Of a stretch of DNA of 10,723 nt, positions 1-6,376 are shown piece by piece; position 1 is the first letter of the stretch, and every line of letters starts with the position of its first letter. The position numbers and the translations under genes are program-made. This stretch comes from DAISJM01 sp036821485. Lineage in GTDB: Bacteria > Verrucomicrobiota > Kiritimatiellia > CAIQIC01 > JAGNIJ01. Under the pieces are notes generated by a model. It did no database searches, was not told the origin of the DNA, and worked only from the letters and a program-made list of their open reading frames with translations. Location: positions 1-10,723 of the forward strand of contig DAISJM010000078.1 of assembly GCA_036821485.1 (NCBI GenBank), given 5' to 3'.

Positions 1-325
1 CCTTGAATCGGTAGGCCACACCGGGCCGGATGACTCTATCGATCCAACCCTTCAGCATGGCGGGAGGCTGTCCCCACCAATTGGGGTGGACGATGACGAT
101 GCCATCGGCTGCGCGGAGTTCCTCGCAGTGTTTCTGGATGTCCGGAGGAAGGATGGCTCTTTCGGGAATTTCCTTGGCCGGGAGCAGCGGATCAAAGGAT
201 TCCGCGCAGAGGTCGTGCAGGATGACGCGATGGCCGTCGCTCTGCAGGGCATCACAGACGCCGGCAGCCAGGGCATGGTTGAAACTCTTGGGGTCGGGAT
301 GGCCGAGTATGATCAGGATATTCAT
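1..325 (-). CDS. NAD(P)H oxidoreductase, flavodoxin-like fold (partial, C-terminus outside window)
   Basis: Reading from the ATG at 325 towards position 1 gives 108 residues without a stop, cut by the window edge. The start MNILIILGHPDPKSFN is the first beta strand and FMN/FAD phosphate loop of the flavodoxin_2 family (NQO1, KefF, YwrO and MdaB type quinone or nitro reductases). Further on, a strand IVIVHPNWWGQPPAMLKGW (about residues 77-95) matches the family's conserved P-x-W-W-x-x-P-A-x-L-K-G-W block, which contacts the flavin. Such soluble cytoplasmic enzymes transfer two electrons from NAD(P)H to quinones or similar acceptors. The start overlaps the stop of the upstream methyltransferase as ATGA, and I see no good Shine-Dalgarno, so translation is probably coupled to that gene. 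The substrate cannot be told from the N-terminal half. Family assignment is firm; subfamily is open. Confidence 0.88.
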   Translation of the reverse strand, partial: MNILIILGHPDPKSFNHALAAGVCDALQSDGHRVILHDLCAESFDPLLPAKEIPERAILPPDIQKHCEELRAADGIVIVHPNWWGQPPAMLKGWIDRVIRPGVAYRFK

Positions 326-1137
326 CGAGTCTGTTTGTGGATGGCGGTTGCCTTGAAGAATGTGTAGCAGAAGACGCCATCCGCCTCTGCTGTCCGGTAC
401 AAATCGGCGATGCCCTTGTCGAAATCGGTCGCGCTCATGAGGCCCTCTTTCGTGGCGGAAGGCCGAACGCCCTCGATCATGGCGGTGAACGTCTTCCTGA
501 TAAATCCGTCGACGAGGCCGGGTTTGCTGGCATCGACATAGACCATGCGAGGGGAGACCTGGGCTTCGCCGAATCCGGCTTCCATCAACAGGGGATAAAG
601 TGCGCGTCCGATCAACGCATTTCCCCCGGCCCTCGCCTGCAGCTCCACCTGGCACTGAATTGCCCGGTGCGCGAAATCGCTGTCTGGATGAAAGTAGGCG
701 GAGCCATGATCGCCTTCGATCACGGTGATGGTTCCGCCGGGTTTCAAGACATGCTTCAGAGCCTTCAGCGCGTCCACGGGTTGCGCGAGGTGTTCGAGGA
801 CGAAGCACACGAAGACGTGGTCGAAGGACGCCGGCGGGAATGGCAGATGAAAGATGTCGGCCTGGGCGAATCGAACATTCTGGAATCCGGCCGCCTTGGT
901 CTTTCGTTCAGCCTCGGCCACGGAAGTGGGAGATATATCCACGGATGTGATCAGCGCCTTCGGACTATGGGCGGCCAGCGTGAGTGTCTGTGCGCCGACT
1001 CCGCAGCCGGCTTCGAGCACGGTGCTGCCTGCCGGATACGATGTGTCGGAATGCAGTAACTCGACCAGCGTGGAGGCCTGATCCTGTAGCCGGATGTTCT
1101 CCCTCGGATCGTAGCCATGCACATATGCACGGGACAT
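322..1137 (-). CDS. class I SAM-dependent methyltransferase
   Basis: This is a 271-residue soluble protein with a Rossmann-type methyltransferase core. Motif I is VLEAGCGVG (residues 40-48), which binds S-adenosylmethionine. The acidic residue after strand 2 is D67 in SVDIS, motif II is AQADIFHLPF with D94, and a post-motif LKPGGTITVIEGDHG lies at 131-145. The layout fits the Methyltransf_11/25 small-molecule families (UbiE-like) rather than DNA or rRNA enzymes. The C-terminal 120 residues probably form the substrate lid, and nothing in them names the substrate. The start is well supported: TAAGGAG at 1143-1149 lies 5 nt before the ATG. The stop overlaps the next gene's start (ATGA), suggesting a two-gene operon with the flavodoxin-fold reductase. 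That pairing could mean a quinone or aromatic substrate, but this is only an inference from context. Confidence 0.9.
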   Translation of the reverse strand: MSRAYVHGYDPRENIRLQDQASTLVELLHSDTSYPAGSTVLEAGCGVGAQTLTLAAHSPKALITSVDISPTSVAEAERKTKAAGFQNVRFAQADIFHLPFPPASFDHVFVCFVLEHLAQPVDALKALKHVLKPGGTITVIEGDHGSAYFHPDSDFAHRAIQCQVELQARAGGNALIGRALYPLLMEAGFGEAQVSPRMVYVDASKPGLVDGFIRKTFTAMIEGVRPSATKEGLMSATDFDKGIADLYRTAEADGVFCYTFFKATAIHKQTR

Positions 1138-1142
1138 AGGGG

Positions 1143-1149
1143 CTCCTTA
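1143..1149 (-). promoter_or_regulatory. Shine-Dalgarno site of the methyltransferase
   Basis: TAAGGAG on the minus strand, 5 nt before the ATG at 1137. It is the strongest ribosome binding site in the window and fixes the methyltransferase start. It lies in the 48-nt gap after the lipoprotein gene; I see no terminator in that gap, so read-through from the lipoprotein gene is possible. Confidence 0.8.
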
Positions 1150-1185
1150 AGCAACTGAAGACAACGGAGGGTTTGACCGTGTATT

Positions 1186-2001
1186 TCAGTACTCGTTCAG
1201 GATTTCCTGCTGCTTCGCCTCGTACGCGTCCTTGGAGATGAGGCCGTCGTCGTAGAGCTTCTTAAGTCTGCGCAAGCGCTCGTCGGCTGGGGCTGAGCTT
1301 GACGGGGCTGCGGGCACGGGCGCGGGGGCTGCAGCGGGCTGGAAGGCCGGTGCGGCCGGAGGGGGAATCGGGCGCAGCGTCGGGAGTGTGCGTTCGATAT
1401 CCGCAGCGGCCTTGGCCATAAGCATGGACATCGCTTCGTGCGTCGCCTTGCCGATCAGCTCGCCGGGGTTCAAGGTGTCCACCACGGTCTTGCCGCTGTA
1501 CCAGCCGGAGTCATAGGTCGGTGACAGGACGAGTTTGCCGGCGGAGTCGAAGGTGCTGACCTGGATGGTGAGATTGACCTGGGGCGTTGTGGCAAAGTCC
1601 AGGTTGCGCATGCGGTTAAGCTTGAACTCGAAGCTCACGACGCGGGGCTGGAGTATGGCTGTGAAGGCGCCGGAACTGTCCATGCTGGACGACTGCTGAA
1701 GGCCCTCGCTGAACATCTGGCCGAACTGGCGCGCGGCAATTTCGTGCGCGATGTTGCCGAGCGGCACCTGGAACTTGGACCCCTTGGCGGTGAAACTGTG
1801 CGGGCGGCCGCAGAACACGTAGTTCGCATCGGAGGGATTCATGAAAAGGAGTCCTCGGCCGGGTGCCTTGGTGCCGATGTGGGAAAGCGGGGGGAGATAG
1901 GAGGGGTTGTAGGAAGTTCGCCACGTGCAACCGGCTCCCGCAAATAGGCCGGCGAGAAGGGCAATGAAGAGAAGACGCGCAACAGTCGGACTGGGCTTCA
2001 T
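1186..2001 (-). CDS. outer-membrane-type lipoprotein with C-terminal SHOCT domain
   Basis: With the start at 2001 the protein has 271 residues. A signal peptide with a hydrophobic core LLFIALLAGLFAGAG is followed by Cys25, so lipidation at C25 (lipobox GAGC) is likely; T26 at +2 does not argue for inner-membrane retention. The body (about 45-200) is a mixed alpha/beta domain I do not recognise. It loosely recalls small envelope lipoproteins that start with a beta-rich half followed by a strand such as VNLTIQVSTFDSAG. A Pro/Ala-rich linker (about 205-238) leads to a C-terminal SHOCT domain (about 240-271, DERLRRLKKLYDDGLISKD), a short helical hairpin thought to mediate oligomerisation. An in-frame ATG at 2007 would leave 1 nt to the GGAGG, so the ATG at 2001, 7 nt from it, is preferred. 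Role unknown; the lipoprotein and SHOCT calls are firm. Confidence 0.85.
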   Translation of the reverse strand: MKPSPTVARLLFIALLAGLFAGAGCTWRTSYNPSYLPPLSHIGTKAPGRGLLFMNPSDANYVFCGRPHSFTAKGSKFQVPLGNIAHEIAARQFGQMFSEGLQQSSSMDSSGAFTAILQPRVVSFEFKLNRMRNLDFATTPQVNLTIQVSTFDSAGKLVLSPTYDSGWYSGKTVVDTLNPGELIGKATHEAMSMLMAKAAADIERTLPTLRPIPPPAAPAFQPAAAPAPVPAAPSSSAPADERLRRLKKLYDDGLISKDAYEAKQQEILNEY

Positions 2002-2008
2002 GAACATT

Positions 2009-2013
2009 CCTCC
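2009..2013 (-). promoter_or_regulatory. Shine-Dalgarno site that decides the lipoprotein start
   Basis: GGAGG on the minus strand. It is only 1 nt from the ATG at 2007 but 7 nt from the in-frame ATG at 2001, so it selects the second Met, two codons downstream. Confidence 0.7.
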
Positions 2014-2063
2014 CTGATGTCGGGCTCAGAGTAGTGGAGGATCGTGGCAGGGGCAAGAACTGG

Positions 2064-2168
2064 AAACCACGGAGGGGGAGTAACGCGGAGACGCCAAGAA
2101 CGAGAGAGCCAGCAGATAGACGCGGATGACACGGATAAAGAGGGGATTAACGCAAGGACGCGAAGGGA
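2064..2168. repeat. small purine-rich modular repeat array
   Basis: This array occupies part of the 270-nt spacer between the lipoprotein and the secreted protein. Read on the plus strand it has an ACGGAG-type block (about 2065-2098: CCACGGAG then ACGCGGAG), a block I call module C (2109-2140) and an ACGCAAGG/ACGCGAAGG block (2150-2166). Module C reads CCAGCAGATAGACGCGGATG and continues to 2140; it differs from 4611-4642 at one of 32 positions. Each block is built of degenerate units of about 9 nt centred on ACG-GA or CG-AAG. The rest of the spacer (2169-2271) shows nothing I can name. Confidence 0.75.
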
Positions 2169-2271
2169 ATGTGCCGGCAATGGAAGATGAAACGCACGGG
2201 AACCATTCTCCTTATGATCGCCATTCACGGGGCCAGTGCGGGGAGCGATTGATGTTGCCAGTCAGGCCGTC

Positions 2272-3330
2272 CTAGCGACTCCTGATCCTGAAGAACACCT
2301 TGTCGGGACTGTTTGTCATCGTTATCAACCAAGCCTCGCCTGGACTTGTCGACACGAGGCTCGAACAAGCTTCCCACCGATCCGAGAATAGGTCTGAACA
2401 CGTCTCAAGCGAATTTGAGACTCCGACGCTGAGATTGGTGATCAGCAATGACAGGCCTTGATTGGTTGTTGCCACGGTGAGGCTGGCGGGTTCCGGGAGT
2501 GTCCTCATCTCGAAGAAGGTGGAGTGGCTGAGCCCAACCTTGAAGTCAATGTCGGTTGTGACCGGACCGAAATTGGTTACGGTCACTCGGGCGCTTGCTG
2601 CAATGCGCGTGAACGACAGAATGCCTTGGTAGAGCGTATTCGGGTGAAGGCTGACATAGTTTGAGGGAAAGGCCATGGACGTGACGGGAGAACCCAGCGC
2701 ACGAGAGATCAGTATATGCTCGTTTGTTGAGCACAATTCCAGTGTGATCACACTGTTGTTCATTGTGTAGTCGTCCCAGTAGTTGAATAGCAGCGTTGTA
2801 TTCGTGGGAACGACCAGGACTCCGTCGGACCAAGTGCTGTTGAGTAGTGTTGGTATGGAAATGGGATAGGTGCCGGTCAGGAATGATACGGAGGAGGTGT
2901 ACGAGTTAACCGCCCCGGATAGCACGTTGCTTCGGGTGAGCTCAAATACATACGCGTCATCCGGGAAGTTGCTGTTCAGGGTGGCCAGGTCCGAGAATGC
3001 CGCGAAGAACCTTGGTCGAAAGCCTGGCGCGGCGGTGTGCGGAAGTGGATTAGTTGGGTATGCCGCTCCAGATGGGATGTAGATTTCGCATGTCTGATAT
3101 GCTGTTGGATCATACGGGGCTACGTCCAGTACCCTGGCGTGATACGCATCGTCAGGGAATTCGCCCGCGATGCCTTCCAAGCTCTGAGTATATGCCGTGG
3201 CCTTAACCAACGTGTAGTCGTTCATGGCGGAGTGTGCGCCTTGGACCAGCAGGGCGAGAAATACCGAGTGGAGCAGCGCCTGCAGGTGGAAAGGCCTCTG
3301 AAGAGCAGTCCTGCATAGGTGGTTCTCCAT
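2272..3330 (-). CDS. secreted protein of unknown function, Verrucomicrobia-like domain pattern
   Basis: A 352-residue exported protein. The N-terminus has a basic stretch followed by a hydrophobic core LLHSVFLALLVQ, with a likely signal peptidase I site near AHS-A (residues 33-35). The mature part is beta-rich and Ser/Thr/Asn-rich. FPDDAY occurs twice (58-63 and 122-127) in similar contexts, suggesting two related strands or repeats. A later block with WSDGVLVVP and PNTLYQGILSFTRI resembles repeated extracellular domains I recall from Verrucomicrobia. The last 50 residues (W-x-A ... S-PDKVFFRIRSR) resemble the C-terminal tail seen on many secreted PVC proteins. GC is low: I counted 42% and 50% in two 60-nt stretches (2701-2760, 2761-2820). 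GGAGG and GGGAG lie upstream of the ATG, at 11 and 2 nt. No function can be assigned; it may be an acquired or fast-evolving gene. Confidence 0.8.
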   Translation of the reverse strand: MENHLCRTALQRPFHLQALLHSVFLALLVQGAHSAMNDYTLVKATAYTQSLEGIAGEFPDDAYHARVLDVAPYDPTAYQTCEIYIPSGAAYPTNPLPHTAAPGFRPRFFAAFSDLATLNSNFPDDAYVFELTRSNVLSGAVNSYTSSVSFLTGTYPISIPTLLNSTWSDGVLVVPTNTTLLFNYWDDYTMNNSVITLELCSTNEHILISRALGSPVTSMAFPSNYVSLHPNTLYQGILSFTRIAASARVTVTNFGPVTTDIDFKVGLSHSTFFEMRTLPEPASLTVATTNQGLSLLITNLSVGVSNSLETCSDLFSDRWEACSSLVSTSPGEAWLITMTNSPDKVFFRIRSR

Positions 3331-3504
3331 GTCTCCCTAGCCCTCCACATGTCGACCGGCAGATCACGACGAAGACTGCTGTCGGTGGACAGGCCAGCCT
3401 CCCTCTAATGCGCCGAAGGTATGAGCGAGTGCCTTTGGGGTCAAGAGGGAAGAGGTGGCGCTACCGTGTGCACCTCAGATGCTGGATTTCTGGCGCGGTG
3501 GGGG

Positions 3505-3510
3505 TAAGAT
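3505..3510 (+). promoter_or_regulatory. possible -10 element giving a leaderless SDR transcript
   Basis: TAAGAT (TAnnnT pattern, 4/6 to TATAAT) ends 7 nt before the ATG at 3518, the distance expected when transcription starts at the start codon. No Shine-Dalgarno is present at a normal distance. The -35 region (around 3482-3487) is poor. Weak evidence, given as a candidate only. Confidence 0.28.
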
Positions 3511-3517
3511 TGGTGCC

Positions 3518-4372
3518 ATGAAAATTCCACCGGTTGCCGTCAAAACGGTCTTGGTCACGGGTTGCTCCACGGGTATCGGTTTCGCCACGGCGCGGGTGTT
3601 GCGGGAGCACGGATGGAACGTCGTGCCCACCGCGCGCAAGAGCGAGGATCTCGATAAACTGCGCGCTGCCGGATTCGGGCCGATCGAACTGGAAATCTCC
3701 GACAGCACTTCGGTGCGGCGCGTCGCCGAGGAAGTGCTGCGCACCTTCGGCGGGCAGCTTGGCGCGATCGTGGGGAACGCCGGGTTTGGTCAGCCGGGCG
3801 CTATCGAAGACCTCACGCGCGATGCGATGCGATATCAGTTTGAAGTGAACGTCTTCGGGTTGCAGGAACTGACCAACTGCTTTGTTCCCGTCTTCCGCAA
3901 ACAGGGCTACGGCCGGATCGTGAACGTGAGTTCCGTGCTCGGCCGAATCACGATTCCGTTCATGGGCATTTACGCGGCGAGCAAGTACGCCGTGGAGGCG
4001 ATCTCCGATGCGCAACGGGTGGAGTTGCGCGGGTCGGGTGTGATGGTGTCGGTCGTTGAGCCGGGGCCGATCCAGACTGCGTTCCGAAAGAACTCGGTGG
4101 AGCGGGCGAGGGCGCAGGTCGGATTGATCAAATCTGTCTTCGATGCCCGTTACCGCAAGCAGGTGAGCGGGGACGATCCGGAGGAGAAATTTACCGACCG
4201 GTTCGCCAAGCCGCCGGAAGCAGTGGCGTTCAAGATTCTCCATGCACTGGAATCATCGAGGCCCAGGACGCGCTACCCGGTGACGCTCCCGGCGTACGCG
4301 GGTTCGTTCATGCGGCGCTTTGCGCCGGACTGGTTCATGGACAGGGCGATGTCGGCGCGGATGAAGGCGTAG
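3518..4372 (+). CDS. short-chain dehydrogenase/reductase (classical SDR)
   Basis: A 284-residue cytoplasmic NAD(P)-dependent oxidoreductase. The Rossmann fold carries TGCSTGIG (residues 14-21, cofactor loop), NAG (87-89), N111, catalytic S139 in NVSS, and Y152-x3-K156 in YAASK, so the full Asn-Ser-Tyr-Lys set is present. R40 after strand 2 (TARKSEDL) favours NADP(H) over NAD(H). The region after the active site has VEPGPIQTAF, typical of SDRs that act on lipid-like, steroid-like or ketone substrates (YbbO-like), and a longer C-terminal part ending in ARMKA. The substrate is unknown. The reading frame is open 21 codons upstream, but MKIPPVAVKT at 3518 places the first beta strand at the usual distance, and no good ribosome site supports an earlier start. 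It is the only complete plus-strand gene here, divergent from the secreted-protein gene and convergent with the helical-repeat gene. Confidence 0.9.
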   Translation: MKIPPVAVKTVLVTGCSTGIGFATARVLREHGWNVVPTARKSEDLDKLRAAGFGPIELEISDSTSVRRVAEEVLRTFGGQLGAIVGNAGFGQPGAIEDLTRDAMRYQFEVNVFGLQELTNCFVPVFRKQGYGRIVNVSSVLGRITIPFMGIYAASKYAVEAISDAQRVELRGSGVMVSVVEPGPIQTAFRKNSVERARAQVGLIKSVFDARYRKQVSGDDPEEKFTDRFAKPPEAVAFKILHALESSRPRTRYPVTLPAYAGSFMRRFAPDWFMDRAMSARMKA

Positions 4373-4384
4373 GGAATGGGGATT

Positions 4385-4416
4385 TGGAGTGATGGAGTGG
4401 TGGAGTGATGGGAAGG
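4385..4416. repeat. 8-nt tandem repeat TGGAGTGA
   Basis: Units TGGAGTGA (4385-4392), TGGAGTGG (4393-4400), TGGAGTGA (4401-4408) and a decayed fourth (4409-4416) start 13 nt after the SDR stop codon. This is a different repeat family from the 9-nt-period modules that follow. Confidence 0.75.
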
Positions 4417-4424
4417 GAATGACC

Positions 4425-4665
4425 GGGGACGGATGAAGGGAGAGGAGAAGAGGGGGTTCACGAAAGGCGGGGAGGGAAGTGAACCACGAAAGACGCGAAA
4501 GGGCACGAAAGGGGAGATGGATAAGGGGTTAGGAGAAGAAATTGCCCACAGATCACACAGATTTCAGGGATGAAGAGGGAGTCCACGGAAAGGAGTAGGA
4601 GAAGAGGGCACCAGCAGATAGACACGGATGACACGGATAAAGAAAGGAAAGGGAGAGAGGAATCA
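4425..4665. repeat. purine-rich modular repeat, tandem copy 1 (241 nt)
   Basis: First of two head-to-tail copies in the 565-nt spacer (4373-4937) between the convergent SDR and helical-repeat genes. No gene lies here. The modules on the plus strand are D (4429-4440, ACGGATGAAGGG), A (4482-4512, ACGAAAG units), B (4545-4575, ACAGATCAC then ACAGATTTC then AGGGATGAA) and C (4611-4642, AGATAGACA then CGGATGACA then CGGATAAAG). Modules A to C have a repeat period of 9 nt. The strand is strongly purine-biased: 82% in 4441-4500 and 73% in 4501-4560 by count. Reading frames running through it on the minus strand are artefacts of the period, which is a whole number of codons. Confidence 0.85.
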
Positions 4666-4900
4666 GGGGACGGATGAAGGGAGAGGAGAAGAGGGGGTTC
4701 ACGAAAGGCGGGGAGGGAAGTGAACCACGAAAGACACGAAGGGGCACGAAAGGCGGATGGAGCAAAGGGCAGGGAGATGAGAGTGCCCACAGATCACACG
4801 GATTACGCGGATGAAGCGGGAGTCCACGGAAAAGGATAGGAGAAGAGGGCGCCAGCAGATAGACGCGGATGGGACGGATGGAGAGGGAAGAGTCGATCAA
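4666..4900. repeat. purine-rich modular repeat, tandem copy 2
   Basis: Repeats copy 1 at a constant offset of 241 nt: D at 4670-4681, A at 4723-4753, B at 4786-4816, C at 4852-4883. The first 70 nt (4666-4735) are identical to 4425-4494. After that the copies differ by scattered substitutions while module spacing is preserved. The remainder of the spacer up to 4937 is purine-rich without a clear further copy, and I see no intrinsic terminator for either convergent gene. Confidence 0.85.
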
Positions 4901-4937
4901 GGATGACGAGGGGCGGGGGGAGAAGACGGACGGAGTG

Positions 4938-6305
4938 TCAGGGGCGGGTGCCGAGGTTGGCTTGTTGAGTCGTGTTGGTGAAGACGCTGTTGGCGTGTTG
5001 GAACGCGGCGTCAAGAATCGTGGAGATCGGCGGTAGAGAGTTCGCGCGATTGGCGGGCAGTGTGGCCCAAGTCTTCCACAGCAGGTGGGCGAGAGCGTCG
5101 TAGCCGCGCGCAGTTTCTTCATTGCCCAGCGCCTTCCATGAGTAACTCTGGTAGGCCGTATTATCCATCAGCGAGCGCGCTTGCGGAAGGGGCAGGTCAT
5201 CCACCCGCGAGGCGATGTCGTTCCGGACAAACCCATCAATGCCCTCTGCGACTTTGTCGTCTGGCGAAATCGTGCACAGCTCGTCATATGCGGTGCGCGC
5301 CGCATCCTGCCGATTGAAGAGCGAGAGGATCACGACGGCCTCGCGCAGGAAATAGCGGTAGGCATCGTGGAAGGTCGGCTGATCCGGGAACTTCCCTATC
5401 GCCTCGTGATAGGCCTTCATCGTCTGCGGCAGCAGGTCCGGCGCGGGGGCGGAGACGTAGAGTCCGGAGGCCGGGTCGAAATAGAGCAAGCCGTCGAAGA
5501 AGGATTCGTTCATCGATTGGAAAATCATGCGCTCGGCGGCGACGGCTTCAAAACCCCGGGCGAACTCGCGGCCGCGCCATGCCCAGTAGATGGCGTGTGT
5601 TTGAGGCAGCCGCCAATCCAGCGGCCCGAGTTGGGCATCCACCTGGGCCATGATGGTCGGGTCGAGTTTGTACTCGTTGAGCATGCGCTGTCGCGTGGCG
5701 AACTCAGGCGTGCCGGGTTGGGCGTGGATCAGTGCATTCCAATCGGGATGTGGCCCGCCGAGCAGGTCGGTCATTTCGCGTGCCCAAGCCTGCTTGTAAT
5801 AGAGGTGAGCCTGATCGTACTGGGCGCCGATCTTGTGCTGGAAGAGCCAGCCGAGTTCGCGGTAGAGCTGCGCATCGCCGGCGTTGTATTTGAGGCCTTC
5901 GTCGCGGAGCAGCGAGATGCCGCTGCGCACCCACCGCCAGCGATCCTCGGGGTTGGAGAGCATGACACTGACGTTGTAGGCGAGGTTCCAGGCGTGGAAC
6001 GCCCACACCTGTGAAAAGCGCGGCTCGAGTTTGGTGATCCAATCGGCAAGCTGGACGATCTCGAAATAGCGGCCTTCCTCCTGGAGCTTGGATGCGCGGA
6101 TCCAGAGGATGTCGGCGATGATGCCGCGGAATCCGCCGAGGGCGACGGTGGTGAACGCGACAAGGGGCGGCGAGTTCTCGAGCGGATCGGCCTGATCGAG
6201 GCGGTAGCTCCGCCGCATATCGATGAGCGATGGCTGCAATTCGCCCGCGAGCCAGAACCCGGCGATGGCGATGACGATCAGGAGGATGGAGGGCAGGCGT
6301 TTCAT
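4938..6305 (-). CDS. membrane-anchored helical-repeat (TPR-like) protein conserved in PVC bacteria
   Basis: 455 residues from the ATG at 6305. One N-terminal transmembrane anchor (about 5-22, ILLIVIAIAGFWLAG) precedes a long, probably extracytoplasmic, alpha-helical part. Conserved-looking blocks are LGGFRGIIADILWIRA, LADWITKLEPRFSQVWAFH and GISLLRDEGLKYN, followed by RELGWLFQHKIG and YYKQAW. From memory, near-identical blocks occur in hypothetical proteins of Planctomycetes and Verrucomicrobia, often close to ABC-2 permease genes; this was not searched. The spacing of aromatic and Ala positions suggests TPR-like helical pairs. The frame is open to 6353, but those 16 extra codons are encoded by a palindromic repeat and add nothing conserved, so 6305 is the likely start; it has no Shine-Dalgarno. 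It lies 144 nt downstream of the permease gene on the same strand and may be a partner of that transporter. Function unknown. Confidence 0.82.
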   Translation of the reverse strand: MKRLPSILLIVIAIAGFWLAGELQPSLIDMRRSYRLDQADPLENSPPLVAFTTVALGGFRGIIADILWIRASKLQEEGRYFEIVQLADWITKLEPRFSQVWAFHAWNLAYNVSVMLSNPEDRWRWVRSGISLLRDEGLKYNAGDAQLYRELGWLFQHKIGAQYDQAHLYYKQAWAREMTDLLGGPHPDWNALIHAQPGTPEFATRQRMLNEYKLDPTIMAQVDAQLGPLDWRLPQTHAIYWAWRGREFARGFEAVAAERMIFQSMNESFFDGLLYFDPASGLYVSAPAPDLLPQTMKAYHEAIGKFPDQPTFHDAYRYFLREAVVILSLFNRQDAARTAYDELCTISPDDKVAEGIDGFVRNDIASRVDDLPLPQARSLMDNTAYQSYSWKALGNEETARGYDALAHLLWKTWATLPANRANSLPPISTILDAAFQHANSVFTNTTQQANLGTRP

Positions 6306-6318
6306 GGGGTTGCGCGAC

Positions 6319-6376
6319 CGATTTTTCCAATCCTTGGAAAAACCGAGAGCCATTTTTCCAAGGGTTGGAAAAATCG
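6319..6376. repeat. 58-nt element of two palindromes with 12-bp terminal inverted repeats
   Basis: Two perfect 9-bp-arm palindromes, each TTTTTCCAA-N3-TTGGAAAAA, lie at 6322-6342 (spacer TCC) and 6353-6373 (spacer GGG; arms extend to 10 bp). The outer ends also match: CGATTTTTCCAA (6319-6330) is the reverse complement of TTGGAAAAATCG (6365-6376). T-runs are on the 5' side and A-runs on the 3' side of each hairpin, the reverse of an intrinsic terminator. I recall similar TTTTCCAA palindromes as dispersed repeats in Verrucomicrobia-type genomes, but have not checked. Confidence 0.8.

Noticed and set aside
337..1059. Plus-strand open frame of 240 codons opposite the methyltransferase
   Set aside because: Antisense shadow of a gene with a strong ribosome site and a full SAM-binding motif.
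2014..2060. Promoter TTGCCC-N17-TACTCT upstream of the lipoprotein
   Set aside because: The -10 matches consensus at only three of six positions and no other signal supports it.
3379..3392. Small hairpin CTGTC-N4-GACAG between the divergent secreted-protein and SDR genes
   Set aside because: Five-bp arms are expected by chance and there is no T-run or link to a promoter.
3461..4243. Minus-strand open frame of 260 codons opposite the SDR
   Set aside because: Antisense shadow; the plus strand carries the complete SDR active site.
4425..4900. CRISPR array
   Set aside because: The two long copies are adjacent with no unique spacers of regular length, the period inside modules is 9 nt, and no cas gene is present.
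4553..5122. Minus-strand open frame of 189 codons through the repeat spacer and into the helical-repeat gene
   Set aside because: It is an artefact of the 9-nt repeat period plus a shadow frame of the real gene; the translation is periodic and low-complexity.
5181..6014. Plus-strand open frame of 277 codons
   Set aside because: It is the antisense shadow of the helical-repeat gene in GC-rich DNA; the minus-strand product has a membrane anchor and family-like blocks, this one has none.
6322..6373. Intrinsic terminators at the two TTTTTCCAA palindromes
   Set aside because: On both strands T-runs precede and A-runs follow each hairpin, the opposite of a terminator, and the stems are AT-rich.
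6319..6376. Miniature insertion element with target duplication
   Set aside because: The 12-bp terminal inverted repeats are clear but I see no direct duplication flanking them, so transposition is not supported from this sequence alone.
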